DNA of 64,000 nucleotides from CAMCXE01 sp036520615 (GCA_036520615.1 DATDJI010000073.1:37001-101000); one strand, 5' to 3'. Positions 45,222-54,756 are shown, counted from the first letter of the stretch. Notes: a model not told the origin generated them from the sequence alone. Made by a program: numbers and translations.

Positions 45222-46031
45222 GTGTTAATAGTGCCTTCACCTAAAGACAAGCCGTTGTTAGCTACCACTGAGCCGCCAGCATTTGAAATTGTCAATGCTG
45301 TCAGTGTGAGCAATTTGTTATTGGTATGCGACCATGCCTCTAACCGTGTACCCAGCAGCTTGGAGTTTTTAGGCCTGACAGCGGCGCAATTAGATGACCA
45401 TATTGGTTGGGACCCTGGTGCTGCTCAGGTGGCACGTATACTCGCAGAAAATCTACATGCGCCATTAGCGTTGAGTAATTATTCCCGTTTGGTTATTGAC
45501 TGCAATAGGCCTTTATCCAGTGCAGAATTAATTCCTGAGCAGAGTGCGGGTGTGATAATTCCCGGTAATCAAATGCTTTCGCCCCAGCAGCAGCAAGAGC
45601 GCATTAATCAATTATTTTGGCCCTATCATCAGGCTATTGATCAATTAATAGATGCGCGCTTATCCGCTGCTGCACAATTTCATCCTCGTGTGCTGCTGAG
45701 TATCCACAGCTTCACGCCGAGTTTGCATGGAGAATTACGCCCTTGGAATATAGGTGTAGCGGCTCGCCATGACCAGCGGTTTGCTCAATTATTATTTAAT
45801 GTGCTTGGCGAGGCGGCTGATATAAATGTGGGTTTTAATCAGCCTTATAATATTGATGACAATTTTGATTACACCTTGCCTGTACAAGGAGAAGGCCGTG
45901 GTTTGCTCAGTGCCATGATCGAAATTCGCCAGGACGGTCTTAAAACCTATGCTCAAGTTATGGATTGGGCGAACCGATTAACGCGAGCTTATTTGCAGAT
46001 TGAACCGCAATTAATTGGGCTTCTTGCGTAA
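45222..46031 (+). CDS. N-formylglutamate amidohydrolase family protein
   Basis: Zinc hydrolase of the HutG-type N-formylglutamate amidohydrolase family, removing formyl from N-formylglutamate or similar amides. The 269 residues contain LLVCDHASNRVPSSL (metal and substrate residues), YSRLVIDCNRPL, the His of LLSIHSFTP, and IEIRQDGL near the end. The start is GTG at 45222 or GTG at 45231; neither has a clear ribosome site, and the tandem repeat sits where it should be. No other histidine-degradation gene is nearby, so the true substrate is open. Confidence 0.88.
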   Translation: MLIVPSPKDKPLLATTEPPAFEIVNAVSVSNLLLVCDHASNRVPSSLEFLGLTAAQLDDHIGWDPGAAQVARILAENLHAPLALSNYSRLVIDCNRPLSSAELIPEQSAGVIIPGNQMLSPQQQQERINQLFWPYHQAIDQLIDARLSAAAQFHPRVLLSIHSFTPSLHGELRPWNIGVAARHDQRFAQLLFNVLGEAADINVGFNQPYNIDDNFDYTLPVQGEGRGLLSAMIEIRQDGLKTYAQVMDWANRLTRAYLQIEPQLIGLLA

Positions 46032-46279
46032 TTGCCAATCTTTTAATTCTGTTTTGGTTTACGTTTAGCCTTGTATAAGGCCAAAATTAATGATCCGCCC
46101 TATCTTCACAAATACCCACGTAAATCCAACACAAATATTCATAACATTACAGATAGGCGGTAAATTTCGGCGGAAAGCTCAGTGCTAATTTTGTCGAAAG
46201 TACTGTTATTAGAAAGCGATTTCCATGGTCAATATATAGCTTCATGATCGTTGCTGGCCTTACTCGTTTCTGTATAGCT

Positions 46280-47179
46280 TTACGCTAAATGAGGCTTTAT
46301 CAGAGCGGTTACCCAATCCATAAATAATCGTACGCGCAGAGGTAGGTTTTTTTTGTTGGGATACATTAAATGTAAAGGGATGGGCGCGGCCTGATAATTC
46401 GGTAAAACAGTTAGCATTTCTCCTTGTTCTAAGAGTTCTTTAATGCACGTAGTTGGCATTTGAGCGATTCCAAGACCTGCCAAACAGGCTGCCTGGTAGG
46501 CATCGGAATTATTTACTGTAACCCTATGTCGCATTGAAATTGACTGTTCTTGCTCGTCTATTACGTAATCAAAAGATGCACGGGTTGTATGAAAATTGCG
46601 GTCATAATGCACTACATAATGATGTTGTAAATCCTCCAGGCGAATTGGCACACCCATCCGCTGAGCGTACTCTGAGCTAATACAATTTACCTGCGGAAAG
46701 CCACCGAGCGTCCGCGCAATCAATGTGGAATCTTCCAGGCGGCTGGCGCGGATTACGCAATCAAAACCTTCACGAATAACGTCTACTTCACGATCAGTGG
46801 AACTAATTTCTAGCTGAATTTTAGGATGACGGGAAATAAATTCAGGTAAATTTGGAATGACAATATTTTTTGCAGTGTTCAGCGGCATATCTACACGCAG
46901 GCGTCCTGAAACTTCAGCTGGGTCATTAATAAACAATGTTTCTAATTCGGCAACTTCTGAAAGTAACGATTTACAGCGTTCGTAAAATAACTCTCCGTCA
47001 GCAGTTAATTGCACGAGGCGAGTAGTGCGATGTATTAGCTGAGTTCCCAATTGATGCTCCAGCTGTTTAATAGCGGCGGACATACTGGCTTTCGGCAAAT
47101 TTAAACTCTCTGCCGCCTTCGTAAAACTGTTTAATTCACTTACGCGCACAAAGGCTAAAAGAGTTTCTGGTCTAAACAC
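46280..47179 (-). CDS. LysR-family transcriptional regulator
   Basis: A 299-residue LysR regulator: N-terminal helix-turn-helix (about 1-60, FVRVSELNSFTKAAESLNLPKASMSAAIKQLE) and a C-terminal periplasmic-binding-like effector domain. I place the start at the GTG at 47179, in front of FRPETLLAF, with AGG 6 bases before it; a longer frame from 47254 would add 25 residues without family support. It is divergent from the SDR gene at 47292, the usual layout for a LysR regulator and its target. The inducer is unknown. Confidence 0.93.
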   Translation of the reverse strand: MFRPETLLAFVRVSELNSFTKAAESLNLPKASMSAAIKQLEHQLGTQLIHRTTRLVQLTADGELFYERCKSLLSEVAELETLFINDPAEVSGRLRVDMPLNTAKNIVIPNLPEFISRHPKIQLEISSTDREVDVIREGFDCVIRASRLEDSTLIARTLGGFPQVNCISSEYAQRMGVPIRLEDLQHHYVVHYDRNFHTTRASFDYVIDEQEQSISMRHRVTVNNSDAYQAACLAGLGIAQMPTTCIKELLEQGEMLTVLPNYQAAPIPLHLMYPNKKNLPLRVRLFMDWVTALIKPHLA

Positions 47180-47291
47180 ATGGCACCTGCATTGATCACA
47201 TAAAGTAAACACTGTAATCGAAATTTGCATCTTTATGTGCTTTGATTTGAACAATAAGCTATCTGTACTTAACTCACAAATAGAGGCTTAT

Positions 47292-48047
47292 ATGACCAAA
47301 TTAGCATTAGTTACTGGCGGTTCACGAGGCTTAGGTCGCAGCAGTGTATTAGCTTTAGCCAAGGCAGGAATCGACGTAGTGTTTACCTATCATTCAAATC
47401 AGGCTGCAGCAGATGAGGTGGTGAAGGAAGTTGCCGATTTAGGGCGCAAAGCCGTTGCATTGCCATTGGATACAGGTGATGGAGAACAGCGAGCGCACTT
47501 TTGCCAAACACTGCAACAGCTACTTGCAGGACAATGGCAAAACGCTAAATTAGATGTTTTAGTGAATAATGCCGGTATGGGTCACTACGCGTCTTTTGCT
47601 GAAACCTCTGAAGCGCAATTTGACGAATTATTAAATGTGCATTTTAAAGGGGTGTTTTTTCTCACACAAAAACTCTTACCCCTATTAAACGACGGTGCTG
47701 TCATTATTAATGTTACTTCTGGCCTGACGCGATTTAGTTTTTCCGGCTACATAGCTTATTCGGCTATGAAGGGCGCTATTGAAACTTTTAGCCGCTGTTT
47801 AGCGCTGGAATTAGCGCCGCGTAAAATTCGCGTTAACACATTAGCTCCTGGCGCAATTGCAACGGATTTTGGTGGTGGACTTATTCGCGATAACGCTGAA
47901 ATTAATCAGCACATCGCCTCGCTTACCGCTTTAGGGCGGGTAGGATTACCCGACGATATAGGCCCATTAGTGGCAGCATTAGCGGGCGATAGTCTGGGGT
48001 GGGTAAATGGCCAGCGCATTGAAGCATCGGGCGGAATATTTTTGTAA
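47292..48047 (+). CDS. Short-chain dehydrogenase/reductase
   Basis: A 251-residue classical SDR using NAD(P). The cofactor motif TGGSRGLG is at 8-15, NNAG at 92-95, catalytic Ser143, Tyr156 and Lys160 (YSAMK). The end WVNGQRIEASGGIFL is usual. An Arg in the glycine motif suggests NADPH. The ATG at 47292 has AGAGG 5 bases before it. The substrate cannot be read from sequence. The divergent LysR gene probably controls it. Confidence 0.94.
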   Translation: MTKLALVTGGSRGLGRSSVLALAKAGIDVVFTYHSNQAAADEVVKEVADLGRKAVALPLDTGDGEQRAHFCQTLQQLLAGQWQNAKLDVLVNNAGMGHYASFAETSEAQFDELLNVHFKGVFFLTQKLLPLLNDGAVIINVTSGLTRFSFSGYIAYSAMKGAIETFSRCLALELAPRKIRVNTLAPGAIATDFGGGLIRDNAEINQHIASLTALGRVGLPDDIGPLVAALAGDSLGWVNGQRIEASGGIFL

Positions 48048-48060
48048 AGGTGCAGAGAGT

Positions 48061-48097
48061 TTATCTCGCAGACAAATGCAGCCTGTCTGCGAGATAA
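48061..48097. terminator. Perfect 14-bp inverted repeat between convergent genes
   Basis: TTATCTCGCAGACA and TGTCTGCGAGATAA pair perfectly around a 9-base loop. It sits between the SDR stop at 48047 and the convergent stop at 48120. It has no T tract but is a plausible bidirectional transcription end. Confidence 0.6.
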
Positions 48098-48119
48098 CGA
48101 GAAATAGCAACCGAACAAC

Positions 48120-49454
48120 TTATATCGAGCTAACTCGCCAAATACAATTACCAACATCATCGGCAACTAATAGTGCACCGCTTTTATCCAGCGCCACTCC
48201 AACCGGGCGCCCGAATGCGGTGTCCTGTTTGCTTAAAAAACCTGTTAATACATCCTCTGCGGCACCGGATGGGACGCCATTTAAAAAGGGTACAAAAATA
48301 ACTTTATATCCGCTGTAGGGGCGGCGGTTCCAGGAGCCGTGTTGGCCGATGAACATTCCTTTTGCAAAACGTGGCGGCAAGTTGTTGCCAGCGGAATAGG
48401 CAAGGCCGAGCGGCGCTGTGTGTGAACCTAAGGCGTAATCAGGAATTACTGCCGTCGCAATTAAATCAGGCCGCGCAGGCTTTACGCGTACATCCGGATG
48501 TTGGCCAAAATAACTATAGGGCCAGCCGTAAAATCCTCCATCGCGCACGGAGGTGAGATAGTCGGGTACTAAATCGCTTCCGAGTTCGTCGCGCTCATTG
48601 ACCACGGTCCAGAATTTTCCGCTCTCAGGCTCCCAGGCCATGCCGTTGGGATTGCGCAGTCCGCTGGCAAAAATGCGATGCTTGCGACTGCGCATGTCCA
48701 CTTCCCAAATGGCAGCACGACCTTTTTCTACCGCCATACCACGTTCAGCGACATTGCTGTTTGATCCGATAGTGACATAGAGCTTGCTACCATCAGGGCT
48801 CGCCAATAAATTTTTTGTCCAGTGATGATTGATCGAGCCAGCTGGCAAATCCAGCAATTTTGTACCAGCAGTTTTAATCTGCGTAGTACCAGGTGCATAG
48901 GGAAATTCTAATATCGCATCTGTATTCGCGATGTACAGTCGGTTGCCAATAAGAGCTATTCCAAACGGGGAATTGAGCTTTTCTAATAGTGTAAATCGCG
49001 CGTCTGCAATGCCATCGTCATTAGTATCGCGCAGAAGCATAATTCGATTAGCACTTGGGGTCGCTGAACCAGCTTTTTTCATCACTAAACCCATGATCCA
49101 TCCTTTGATGCCCTTGCTGTCATCAGGTTTTGGCGGCGCATTGGTTTCGGCAACTAGTACATCTCCATTAGGCAAAACATAAATCCAACGTGGATGATCC
49201 AATCCAGTTGCAAAGGCGGCAACACGGGTTCCAGATGCAGATGTAGGCGTTGAATTCACTGGCCAGCCCACGGCCGGTGCAATATTCAGCGTAGGTACCA
49301 GCTGATGTACAGGTTTAGGAAGAGCAGGGTGAGGGCCGCTACCTTCAGAAATTGGCAGGGTGGCCATTTCGCTGCAGCCGGTAATTACAATAACTAACCC
49401 ACTGAATATTTTTTTAATGGTGTTTTCGTATCGAACCTGAATTTCTGAAATCAT
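48120..49454 (-). CDS. Sorbosone dehydrogenase-like beta-propeller lipoprotein
   Basis: A 444-residue protein of the PQQ-dependent sugar/sorbosone dehydrogenase family. It has a lipoprotein signal with lipobox ITGC (Cys27). A six-bladed propeller follows, with conserved HPRWIYVLPNGDVLVAE, ASGLRNPNGMAWEP, NERDELGSDLVPDYLT and FIGQHGSWNRRPYSGYKVIF. Members oxidise sugars or aldehydes in the periplasm with PQQ, but binding is not proven for most. PQQ synthesis genes are not in the window. Confidence 0.88.
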   Translation of the reverse strand: MISEIQVRYENTIKKIFSGLVIVITGCSEMATLPISEGSGPHPALPKPVHQLVPTLNIAPAVGWPVNSTPTSASGTRVAAFATGLDHPRWIYVLPNGDVLVAETNAPPKPDDSKGIKGWIMGLVMKKAGSATPSANRIMLLRDTNDDGIADARFTLLEKLNSPFGIALIGNRLYIANTDAILEFPYAPGTTQIKTAGTKLLDLPAGSINHHWTKNLLASPDGSKLYVTIGSNSNVAERGMAVEKGRAAIWEVDMRSRKHRIFASGLRNPNGMAWEPESGKFWTVVNERDELGSDLVPDYLTSVRDGGFYGWPYSYFGQHPDVRVKPARPDLIATAVIPDYALGSHTAPLGLAYSAGNNLPPRFAKGMFIGQHGSWNRRPYSGYKVIFVPFLNGVPSGAAEDVLTGFLSKQDTAFGRPVGVALDKSGALLVADDVGNCIWRVSSI

Positions 49455-49716
49455 CGTGCAGCCTCGGCAACATATTAAATGGCGGTTAAACCAGCTAGTT
49501 CCTCATTTATAAGGTACTGCACAATAACGAAGAGAATTAAAAATGCTTCGCAAGGAACATCTAAAAAAAGCCACCTTAAAAGCCTAGTTTTCATGCATGG
49601 CTTAGTAAGTAGTTGTAGCGGCAGCGCAAGAGTCTTAGCTGTGAGGGTTGAAAATGGCTTCTAATTAGAGCATTTAAGATTTATACAGGTGTGCCTATCT
49701 GTGCGTGCGTACACCG

Positions 49717-50541
49717 CTAACTCTGTCTGAGAAACGCCAATAAGTCTGCGATTAAGCGCTCTTTTTCAGTTGCAAATAAACCGTGCGGTGCGCCTTCGTA
49801 TTCTATTAATACGGATTGGGCGATACCCGCCGCTGCAGCTCGGCCAGACGCATCTATGGGCACAGTTTTATCTTGAGTGCCGTGTATTATTAAAGTAGGC
49901 ACATTAAACGCCTTTAGATCGGGCCTAAAATCAGTTGTCGCGAAAGCTTTAACGCAGTCTAAAACGGCTTTAAGACCAGCCTGCATGGAAACCGCGCGCG
50001 ACCATTGCAGTAATTCATCGCTAACTGGATGCGATAACACACCCACACCAAAAAAATCCTTAAAAAAACTGCCAAAAAAATGCGCGCGGTCAGCCTTGAT
50101 GGCAGCGAGCATTTGGTCAAATGCAAACTGGTCAGTTCCGGTAGGGTTATCTTCAGTTTTTAACATGTAAGGTACTATTGAAGAAATTAGCGCAGCCTGG
50201 CTGACAGATCTGCCGTCGTGCCGCGACATATAGCGTGCAATCTCTCCACCACCCATTGAAAATCCCACTAGGGCCGCATCTTCAGATTCGGTCTGCTCGA
50301 TAACCGCGGCTAAGTCATCAGCCAAAGTATCGTAGTCATACCCGTTCCAAGGCTGCGATGAGCGACCGAAGCCACGGCGGTCATAAGCGATCACTCGAAA
50401 GCCTGCACTGGCAATTGCTAGCGCCTGGTCGTCCCAGCTGTCAGCTGATAATGGCCAGCCGTGCAGCAAAATTACCGGGCGACCAGCACCCCAACTTTTA
50501 AAATATAATTTGGTTTGATCAGTGGTTGTTATGTAATTCAT
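49717..50541 (-). CDS. Alpha/beta hydrolase, non-heme chloroperoxidase/arylesterase type
   Basis: A 274-residue alpha/beta hydrolase. The oxyanion hole is ILLHGWPLS, the nucleophile Ser95 lies in GFSMGGGE, the Asp is in HGTQDKTVP, and the His in GAPHGLF. This pattern matches cofactor-free haloperoxidases, which are serine esterases able to do perhydrolysis. There is no signal peptide. It stands alone with a 262-base gap before the sorbosone-dehydrogenase-like gene. Confidence 0.92.
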   Translation of the reverse strand: MNYITTTDQTKLYFKSWGAGRPVILLHGWPLSADSWDDQALAIASAGFRVIAYDRRGFGRSSQPWNGYDYDTLADDLAAVIEQTESEDAALVGFSMGGGEIARYMSRHDGRSVSQAALISSIVPYMLKTEDNPTGTDQFAFDQMLAAIKADRAHFFGSFFKDFFGVGVLSHPVSDELLQWSRAVSMQAGLKAVLDCVKAFATTDFRPDLKAFNVPTLIIHGTQDKTVPIDASGRAAAAGIAQSVLIEYEGAPHGLFATEKERLIADLLAFLRQS

Positions 50542-50656
50542 CGGGCAGTTCGCTTAGGTTTTTAAGCTTCAAGTGTTCTACTTCGGGATAAAATCTACAG
50601 TGCGCTGGCGAACGCAGAAGTATTTAGTAACGCGATGATGTCGCAGCGCAAGTGTT

Positions 50657-51289
50657 ATGATGAGCGAGATAAATGAGAGGAGAAGCGAAGCGGTGAATTT
50701 AAATAAGCGACATGAATATCAATCGGAGCATTTTAAAAATATAGAATATGTCGGTGCGCAGGTTAATGCGTGCGAATTTTTGGAGTGTTTATTTGAAAAG
50801 TGCAATTTTAGCGAAGTTATATTCGAGCGCTGTAAATTTGTCGATTGTGAATTTATTCAGTGTAATTTAAGTAATGCACAGTTGCGCTTCAGTAAATTCT
50901 CCGAAGTGTGTTTTCGGGATTCCAAAATAATTGGTGTGGATTGGACGCAGGTTGCGTGGCCTCGGTTTGTGTTCAGCGCACCAATTAAGTTTTTTCAGTC
51001 GATACTCAGCGATTGTTCATTTTACGGGCTTAATTTGCAGGAGTTAGTTCTGCAGGAATGTAAAGCCCACAATGTTGATTTCCGTGACGGCGATTTTAAT
51101 CAGGCTAATTTCACCTATACTGATTTAACTGGCAGTCTATTTCTTAATACCAACTTGTCCGCAGCGGATTTTTCAGAAGCTATCAATTATGACATTGATG
51201 TCCTTCGCAACATAATTAAAAAAGCCAAGTTTAGCCGCTTTGAGGCAATGCGATTACTCGATAGGCTTGATATTGAAATAAAGGACTAA
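50657..51289 (+). CDS. Pentapeptide-repeat protein
   Basis: A 210-residue protein with repeated A(D/N)LXX-type units: CEFLECLFEKCNFSEVIF, CKFVDCEFIQCNLSNAQL, VDFRDGDFNQANFTYTDL and SLFLNTNLSAADF. They form a right-handed square beta-helix with a central non-repeat segment (about 92-115). Length and the split into two repeat blocks recall the Qnr group that shields DNA gyrase. But the loop sequences differ and I cannot assign that role. It begins with ATG-ATG after a weak ribosome site. Confidence 0.85.
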   Translation: MMSEINERRSEAVNLNKRHEYQSEHFKNIEYVGAQVNACEFLECLFEKCNFSEVIFERCKFVDCEFIQCNLSNAQLRFSKFSEVCFRDSKIIGVDWTQVAWPRFVFSAPIKFFQSILSDCSFYGLNLQELVLQECKAHNVDFRDGDFNQANFTYTDLTGSLFLNTNLSAADFSEAINYDIDVLRNIIKKAKFSRFEAMRLLDRLDIEIKD

Positions 51290-52088
51290 TTATAAAAATA
51301 GGCACTCTTCGATTATCAATCTTACGCTTGTAATGCTCAATTCAGGCAACATAAAAATTCCTCGTCACTGCACGCTAACCCCTTCCTAATTCGCGCGAAT
51401 AGACCAAAGCGCACCTGGCTTTAAACAAATAACTTCGTGAGGGCGTTAGCGTATAGTGAAAAATTTATGCGTTGCGCCCTATAAATAAATAGGATTTATG
51501 GGTGCCGCAAGATCATCTGCTCTCGTAGTCATCTGCAAATATTTAGCACTCTTACGCTTTATTAACTATTAATGTTATTTGCGAGTTATAACCAGTTTTT
51601 ATCAGGCTCCGACGCGTGCCCCGCGTAATTAACACTGCCAGCCCTAGGCGAGGGTTCTTTGTATGATAATTGGATGGATTTTTTTTCGATTTGCCTCGAT
51701 GAAAAAATGCATAAAAAGTGGGTCGGAGCGCCCGTTTCAATTGCAAAATGCATAAGGCCGTTTGCGCGTGCGGCGAAGATAAAAAAATATCTGGCCGCAG
51801 ATGGGCGCAATGCGAAGCTCGGCGATCAGCAGGTGGAATTAAAGTTAGTACCTTTGGCTTAGAATTTCCTTATGTGTCGTTCGAATTTTTACGAATAATT
51901 TTTTAAAAAGTTTGAAAACGTGGGAGGCTTAAAGTTTTGCTTTTTTAATTCATGTTAGATTGCAGTTATTGATTGCCATCGCTTAATTAGCGTCTGTCTT
52001 CGCAGTCAATCACCGCTGAAAGATCGGGTGCTCCATATACGTAGTACAAAAATCCGATAAAAATTGTATGTTAAATAGGAGTCTAATT
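51290..52088. other. Long intergenic region upstream of the cellulase
   Basis: About 800 bases. A 67-codon frame at 51659-51862 (M-Y-D-N-W start, basic middle) has no recognised homology pattern and is probably not a gene. The last 150 bases are A/T-rich and should hold the cellulase promoter. Confidence 0.35.
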
Positions 52089-54698
52089 TTGAATATTAAA
52101 AAAATAGTACGTTTGGGCGCAGTGCCTTTGATAGCCGGGATGCTTGCTGCACCCGCCATGGCTGTCAATGTTTTGCAAAATGGCGCCTTTGACGGCAATA
52201 AATCGTCTCCATGGGAATTTGGCGCTTGGGAATCATCTAAAGCGACGTTAAGCTTGGATTCTGGCAGAGCCTGTATTAATGTCACTAGCCCGGGCGCAGA
52301 GTCTTGGATGGTGCAATTTCGACAAAACGGCATGACCTATGTCGAGGGTCACACTTACACGTTGACCGCCGATTTGTGGTCGTCAAAGGCTGTTACTGTC
52401 AAAGTCGATGGCTCCGATGAAACGGGCACTTATGTTTGGCATTTTGGTAATACGTTTGCCGTTAATTCACCAGTCGCTGGGTCGCCTACGAAAATTCGTG
52501 CGGTATTTGCCAATAAGCGCAGCACTACTACCGGTAAGTTAAGCTTTTTATTAGGAAACACTTTGGTTCCTGCCGATACCATCGTGTGTTTAGACAATAT
52601 CGTATTGGACGACCCTGCAGGCGTAGTAATTGAAGGTCCTGCAAATATTCCTGTCTCGCAAGTGCGCGTAAACCAGCACGCGTATTTACCTACATTTGCT
52701 AAAAAAGCGGTATACGTTGTACCTACCGGTGACAACGCATCGCAAACGCGTACCTGGGAATTAAGACGCGGCGCTTCATTGATCTCGTCTGGTCAAACCG
52801 TTTATTTTGGACTCGACGCGGCATCTGGCGACACTATTCATAGTATCGATTTTAGTTCTGTAACCGCTGAAGCCGACGATTACACCCTAGTGGTGAAAGG
52901 TGCTTCCGGCGAATACACAAGCCTGCCATTTGCTATTAGCAGCACTGCCTACAAAAAAATGAAGTACGACGCATTAGCGTATTTTTATCACAACCGCTCC
53001 AGTACGCCGATTTTGGCAAGCGTTGTGGGTGATGCATTTGCACGTGAAGCGGGCCATCCGGACACAGCGGTGCAAACAGCTGCCTGTGCAACCAACCCAA
53101 GCTCTGCTGATTGCGCCACTGTTGATGTTAGCGGTGGTTGGTACGATGCGGGCGACCACGGCAAATACGTTGTAAATGGCGGCATTAGCGTTTGGACTTT
53201 ATTAAACCAATTTGAGCGCGCGCAAAATCTGGGTAGCAGTGTTGCCGCTTTTGGCACTGGCAAAATGTCTCTGCCATCCTCAGAACAGGTTAATAACATC
53301 CCCGATATTTTGGATGAAGCACGTTGGGAAGTTGAATGGTTTTTAAAAATGCAAGCGAGCTCTGGCATGGTGTACCAAAAAGTACATACTGAAGTCTGGA
53401 CTGCAATTCCTACTCTGCCTGCAGATGATAAAAAGCCTCGCGTAATACAGCCTGTTTCCACTGCAGCAACATTAAACTTTGCCGCTGTGACTGCACAGTG
53501 CTACCGCACTTACAAAGCCTATGACGCAAACTTCGCCAACAAATGTTTAGCCGCATCCAAAAAAGCCTACAGCGCAGCTAAACAATTCCCCAATGAAAAA
53601 GCGGTGGATTCTGTCGGTTCAGGAATGTATGGGGACATAGATTTGACCGATGAGTATTACTGGGCGGCCACAGAGCTTTATGTGACTACTGGTGATAACA
53701 CCTATTTGAACGACATGAAATCCAGCAAACACCACAGCACAGTTTTTAGCGGTACGGCTGAAGCATTAATTCCTGAGAGTTCCTTGGGTTGGCCGACTAC
53801 AGAATTGCTAGGTGTAATTTCTTTGGCTACCGCTAAAGGTGAGTTCTTACGCGACGCTGCCCTATTAACTAAAGCGCAGAATTTCATTGTTAGCCGCGCT
53901 GATGCTTATGTTGCCGAAGCGAAAAAACAAGGTTATGGCCTTCCTTTCAAAGGTGAAAACGCCGGCTGGGGTTCTAACTCAAACGTGGTGAATAATATGA
54001 TTGTGGTTGGCCTTGCCAATGATTTCACCTGTGGCAGCAAATCTGCTTATGTAAATACGCTGCAAAGTGGCATTAGTTATCTATTGGGTACCAACCCTTT
54101 AGACCAATCATACGTCACCGGTTACGGTGAACGTGCTACGCAACAACCGCATCACCGTTTTTGGGCGAAAGCTGCCAGCACTGCATTTCCTTCTCCCCCA
54201 GCTGGTGTATTGGCCGGCGGCCCCAACAAAAATACAAAGGACGATCCAATTGCTGAAGTTGATTTAGCTGGTTGCACCGCGCTTAAGTGTTACCTGGATA
54301 ATATTGGCTCCTATGGAACCAATGAAATCACCATTAACTGGAACTCACCGTTGGCCTGGGTTGCCGCTTATTTAGATGAACAAAGTACAGCTGCAGGTAG
54401 AAATGCTACTGCTCAGCGTTGCAACGGAAGCTCATCTTCTAGCAGCTCTAGTTCATCGAGTTCAAGCTCATCAAGCTCTAGCTCATCAAGCAGCAGCGGT
54501 AGACCTTCAAGCAGCAGTTCGAGCTCAAGCTCTTCTTCTTCAAGTTCCAGCTCAAGCTCTTCAGGCAGCAGTTCAAGCTCTTCCAGCAGTTCATCAGGTG
54601 GAGTTACCATCGGTGGTGCGTTGGGTCTTTTAGATATGCTGGCTTTGTTAGCTCTGCCATGCATCGGTTTGTTTTCACGTCGTCGTTTTAAAGCCTAA
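52089..54698 (+). CDS. Secreted GH9 cellulase with CBM4/9-like module, poly-Ser linker and C-terminal sorting-like tail
   Basis: An 869-residue endoglucanase-type enzyme. Signal peptide (about 1-25, ending AAPAMA); N-terminal jelly-roll module (about 26-185) of CBM4/9 type; CelD_N immunoglobulin-like domain (about 190-285); GH9 (alpha/alpha)6 barrel (about 290-770). Catalytic residues are all present: Asp353 and Asp356 in WYDAGDHGKY, His688 in QPHHRF, and the proton donor Glu746 in TNEITINWNSPLAW. A 55-residue poly-Ser linker follows (about 781-836). The last 33 residues are Gly-rich, then one hydrophobic helix, then RRRFKA. I choose the TTG at 52089: AGGAG lies 7 bases before it and it gives a compact signal peptide. 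The ATG at 52068 has no ribosome site. Confidence 0.95.
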   Translation: MNIKKIVRLGAVPLIAGMLAAPAMAVNVLQNGAFDGNKSSPWEFGAWESSKATLSLDSGRACINVTSPGAESWMVQFRQNGMTYVEGHTYTLTADLWSSKAVTVKVDGSDETGTYVWHFGNTFAVNSPVAGSPTKIRAVFANKRSTTTGKLSFLLGNTLVPADTIVCLDNIVLDDPAGVVIEGPANIPVSQVRVNQHAYLPTFAKKAVYVVPTGDNASQTRTWELRRGASLISSGQTVYFGLDAASGDTIHSIDFSSVTAEADDYTLVVKGASGEYTSLPFAISSTAYKKMKYDALAYFYHNRSSTPILASVVGDAFAREAGHPDTAVQTAACATNPSSADCATVDVSGGWYDAGDHGKYVVNGGISVWTLLNQFERAQNLGSSVAAFGTGKMSLPSSEQVNNIPDILDEARWEVEWFLKMQASSGMVYQKVHTEVWTAIPTLPADDKKPRVIQPVSTAATLNFAAVTAQCYRTYKAYDANFANKCLAASKKAYSAAKQFPNEKAVDSVGSGMYGDIDLTDEYYWAATELYVTTGDNTYLNDMKSSKHHSTVFSGTAEALIPESSLGWPTTELLGVISLATAKGEFLRDAALLTKAQNFIVSRADAYVAEAKKQGYGLPFKGENAGWGSNSNVVNNMIVVGLANDFTCGSKSAYVNTLQSGISYLLGTNPLDQSYVTGYGERATQQPHHRFWAKAASTAFPSPPAGVLAGGPNKNTKDDPIAEVDLAGCTALKCYLDNIGSYGTNEITINWNSPLAWVAAYLDEQSTAAGRNATAQRCNGSSSSSSSSSSSSSSSSSSSSSSSGRPSSSSSSSSSSSSSSSSSSSGSSSSSSSSSSGGVTIGGALGLLDMLALLALPCIGLFSRRRFKA

Positions 54699-54723
54699 TT
54701 TTTACAGGCATTAAAACTTTAGG

Positions 54724-54756
54724 AGCATACGTCGTCATGGCGTATGCTTTTTTTTT
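54724..54756 (+). terminator. Intrinsic terminator of the cellulase gene
   Basis: AGCATACG and CGTATGCT form a perfect 8-base-pair stem around a 9-base loop, followed by an unbroken run of T residues. It lies 25 bases past the stop. Confidence 0.9.

Noticed and set aside
50657..51289. Calling the pentapeptide-repeat protein a quinolone-resistance Qnr
   Set aside because: Repeat fold and length fit, but the gyrase-contact loops could not be matched by eye; left as general family.
51659..51862. 67-codon ORF upstream of the cellulase
   Set aside because: No ribosome site and no recognisable pattern; overlapping frames on both strands are equally open.
54413..54664. Antisense ORF rich in Glu and Leu opposite the cellulase linker
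   Set aside because: It is the reverse complement of the poly-Ser codons; composition is an artefact and there is no ribosome site.
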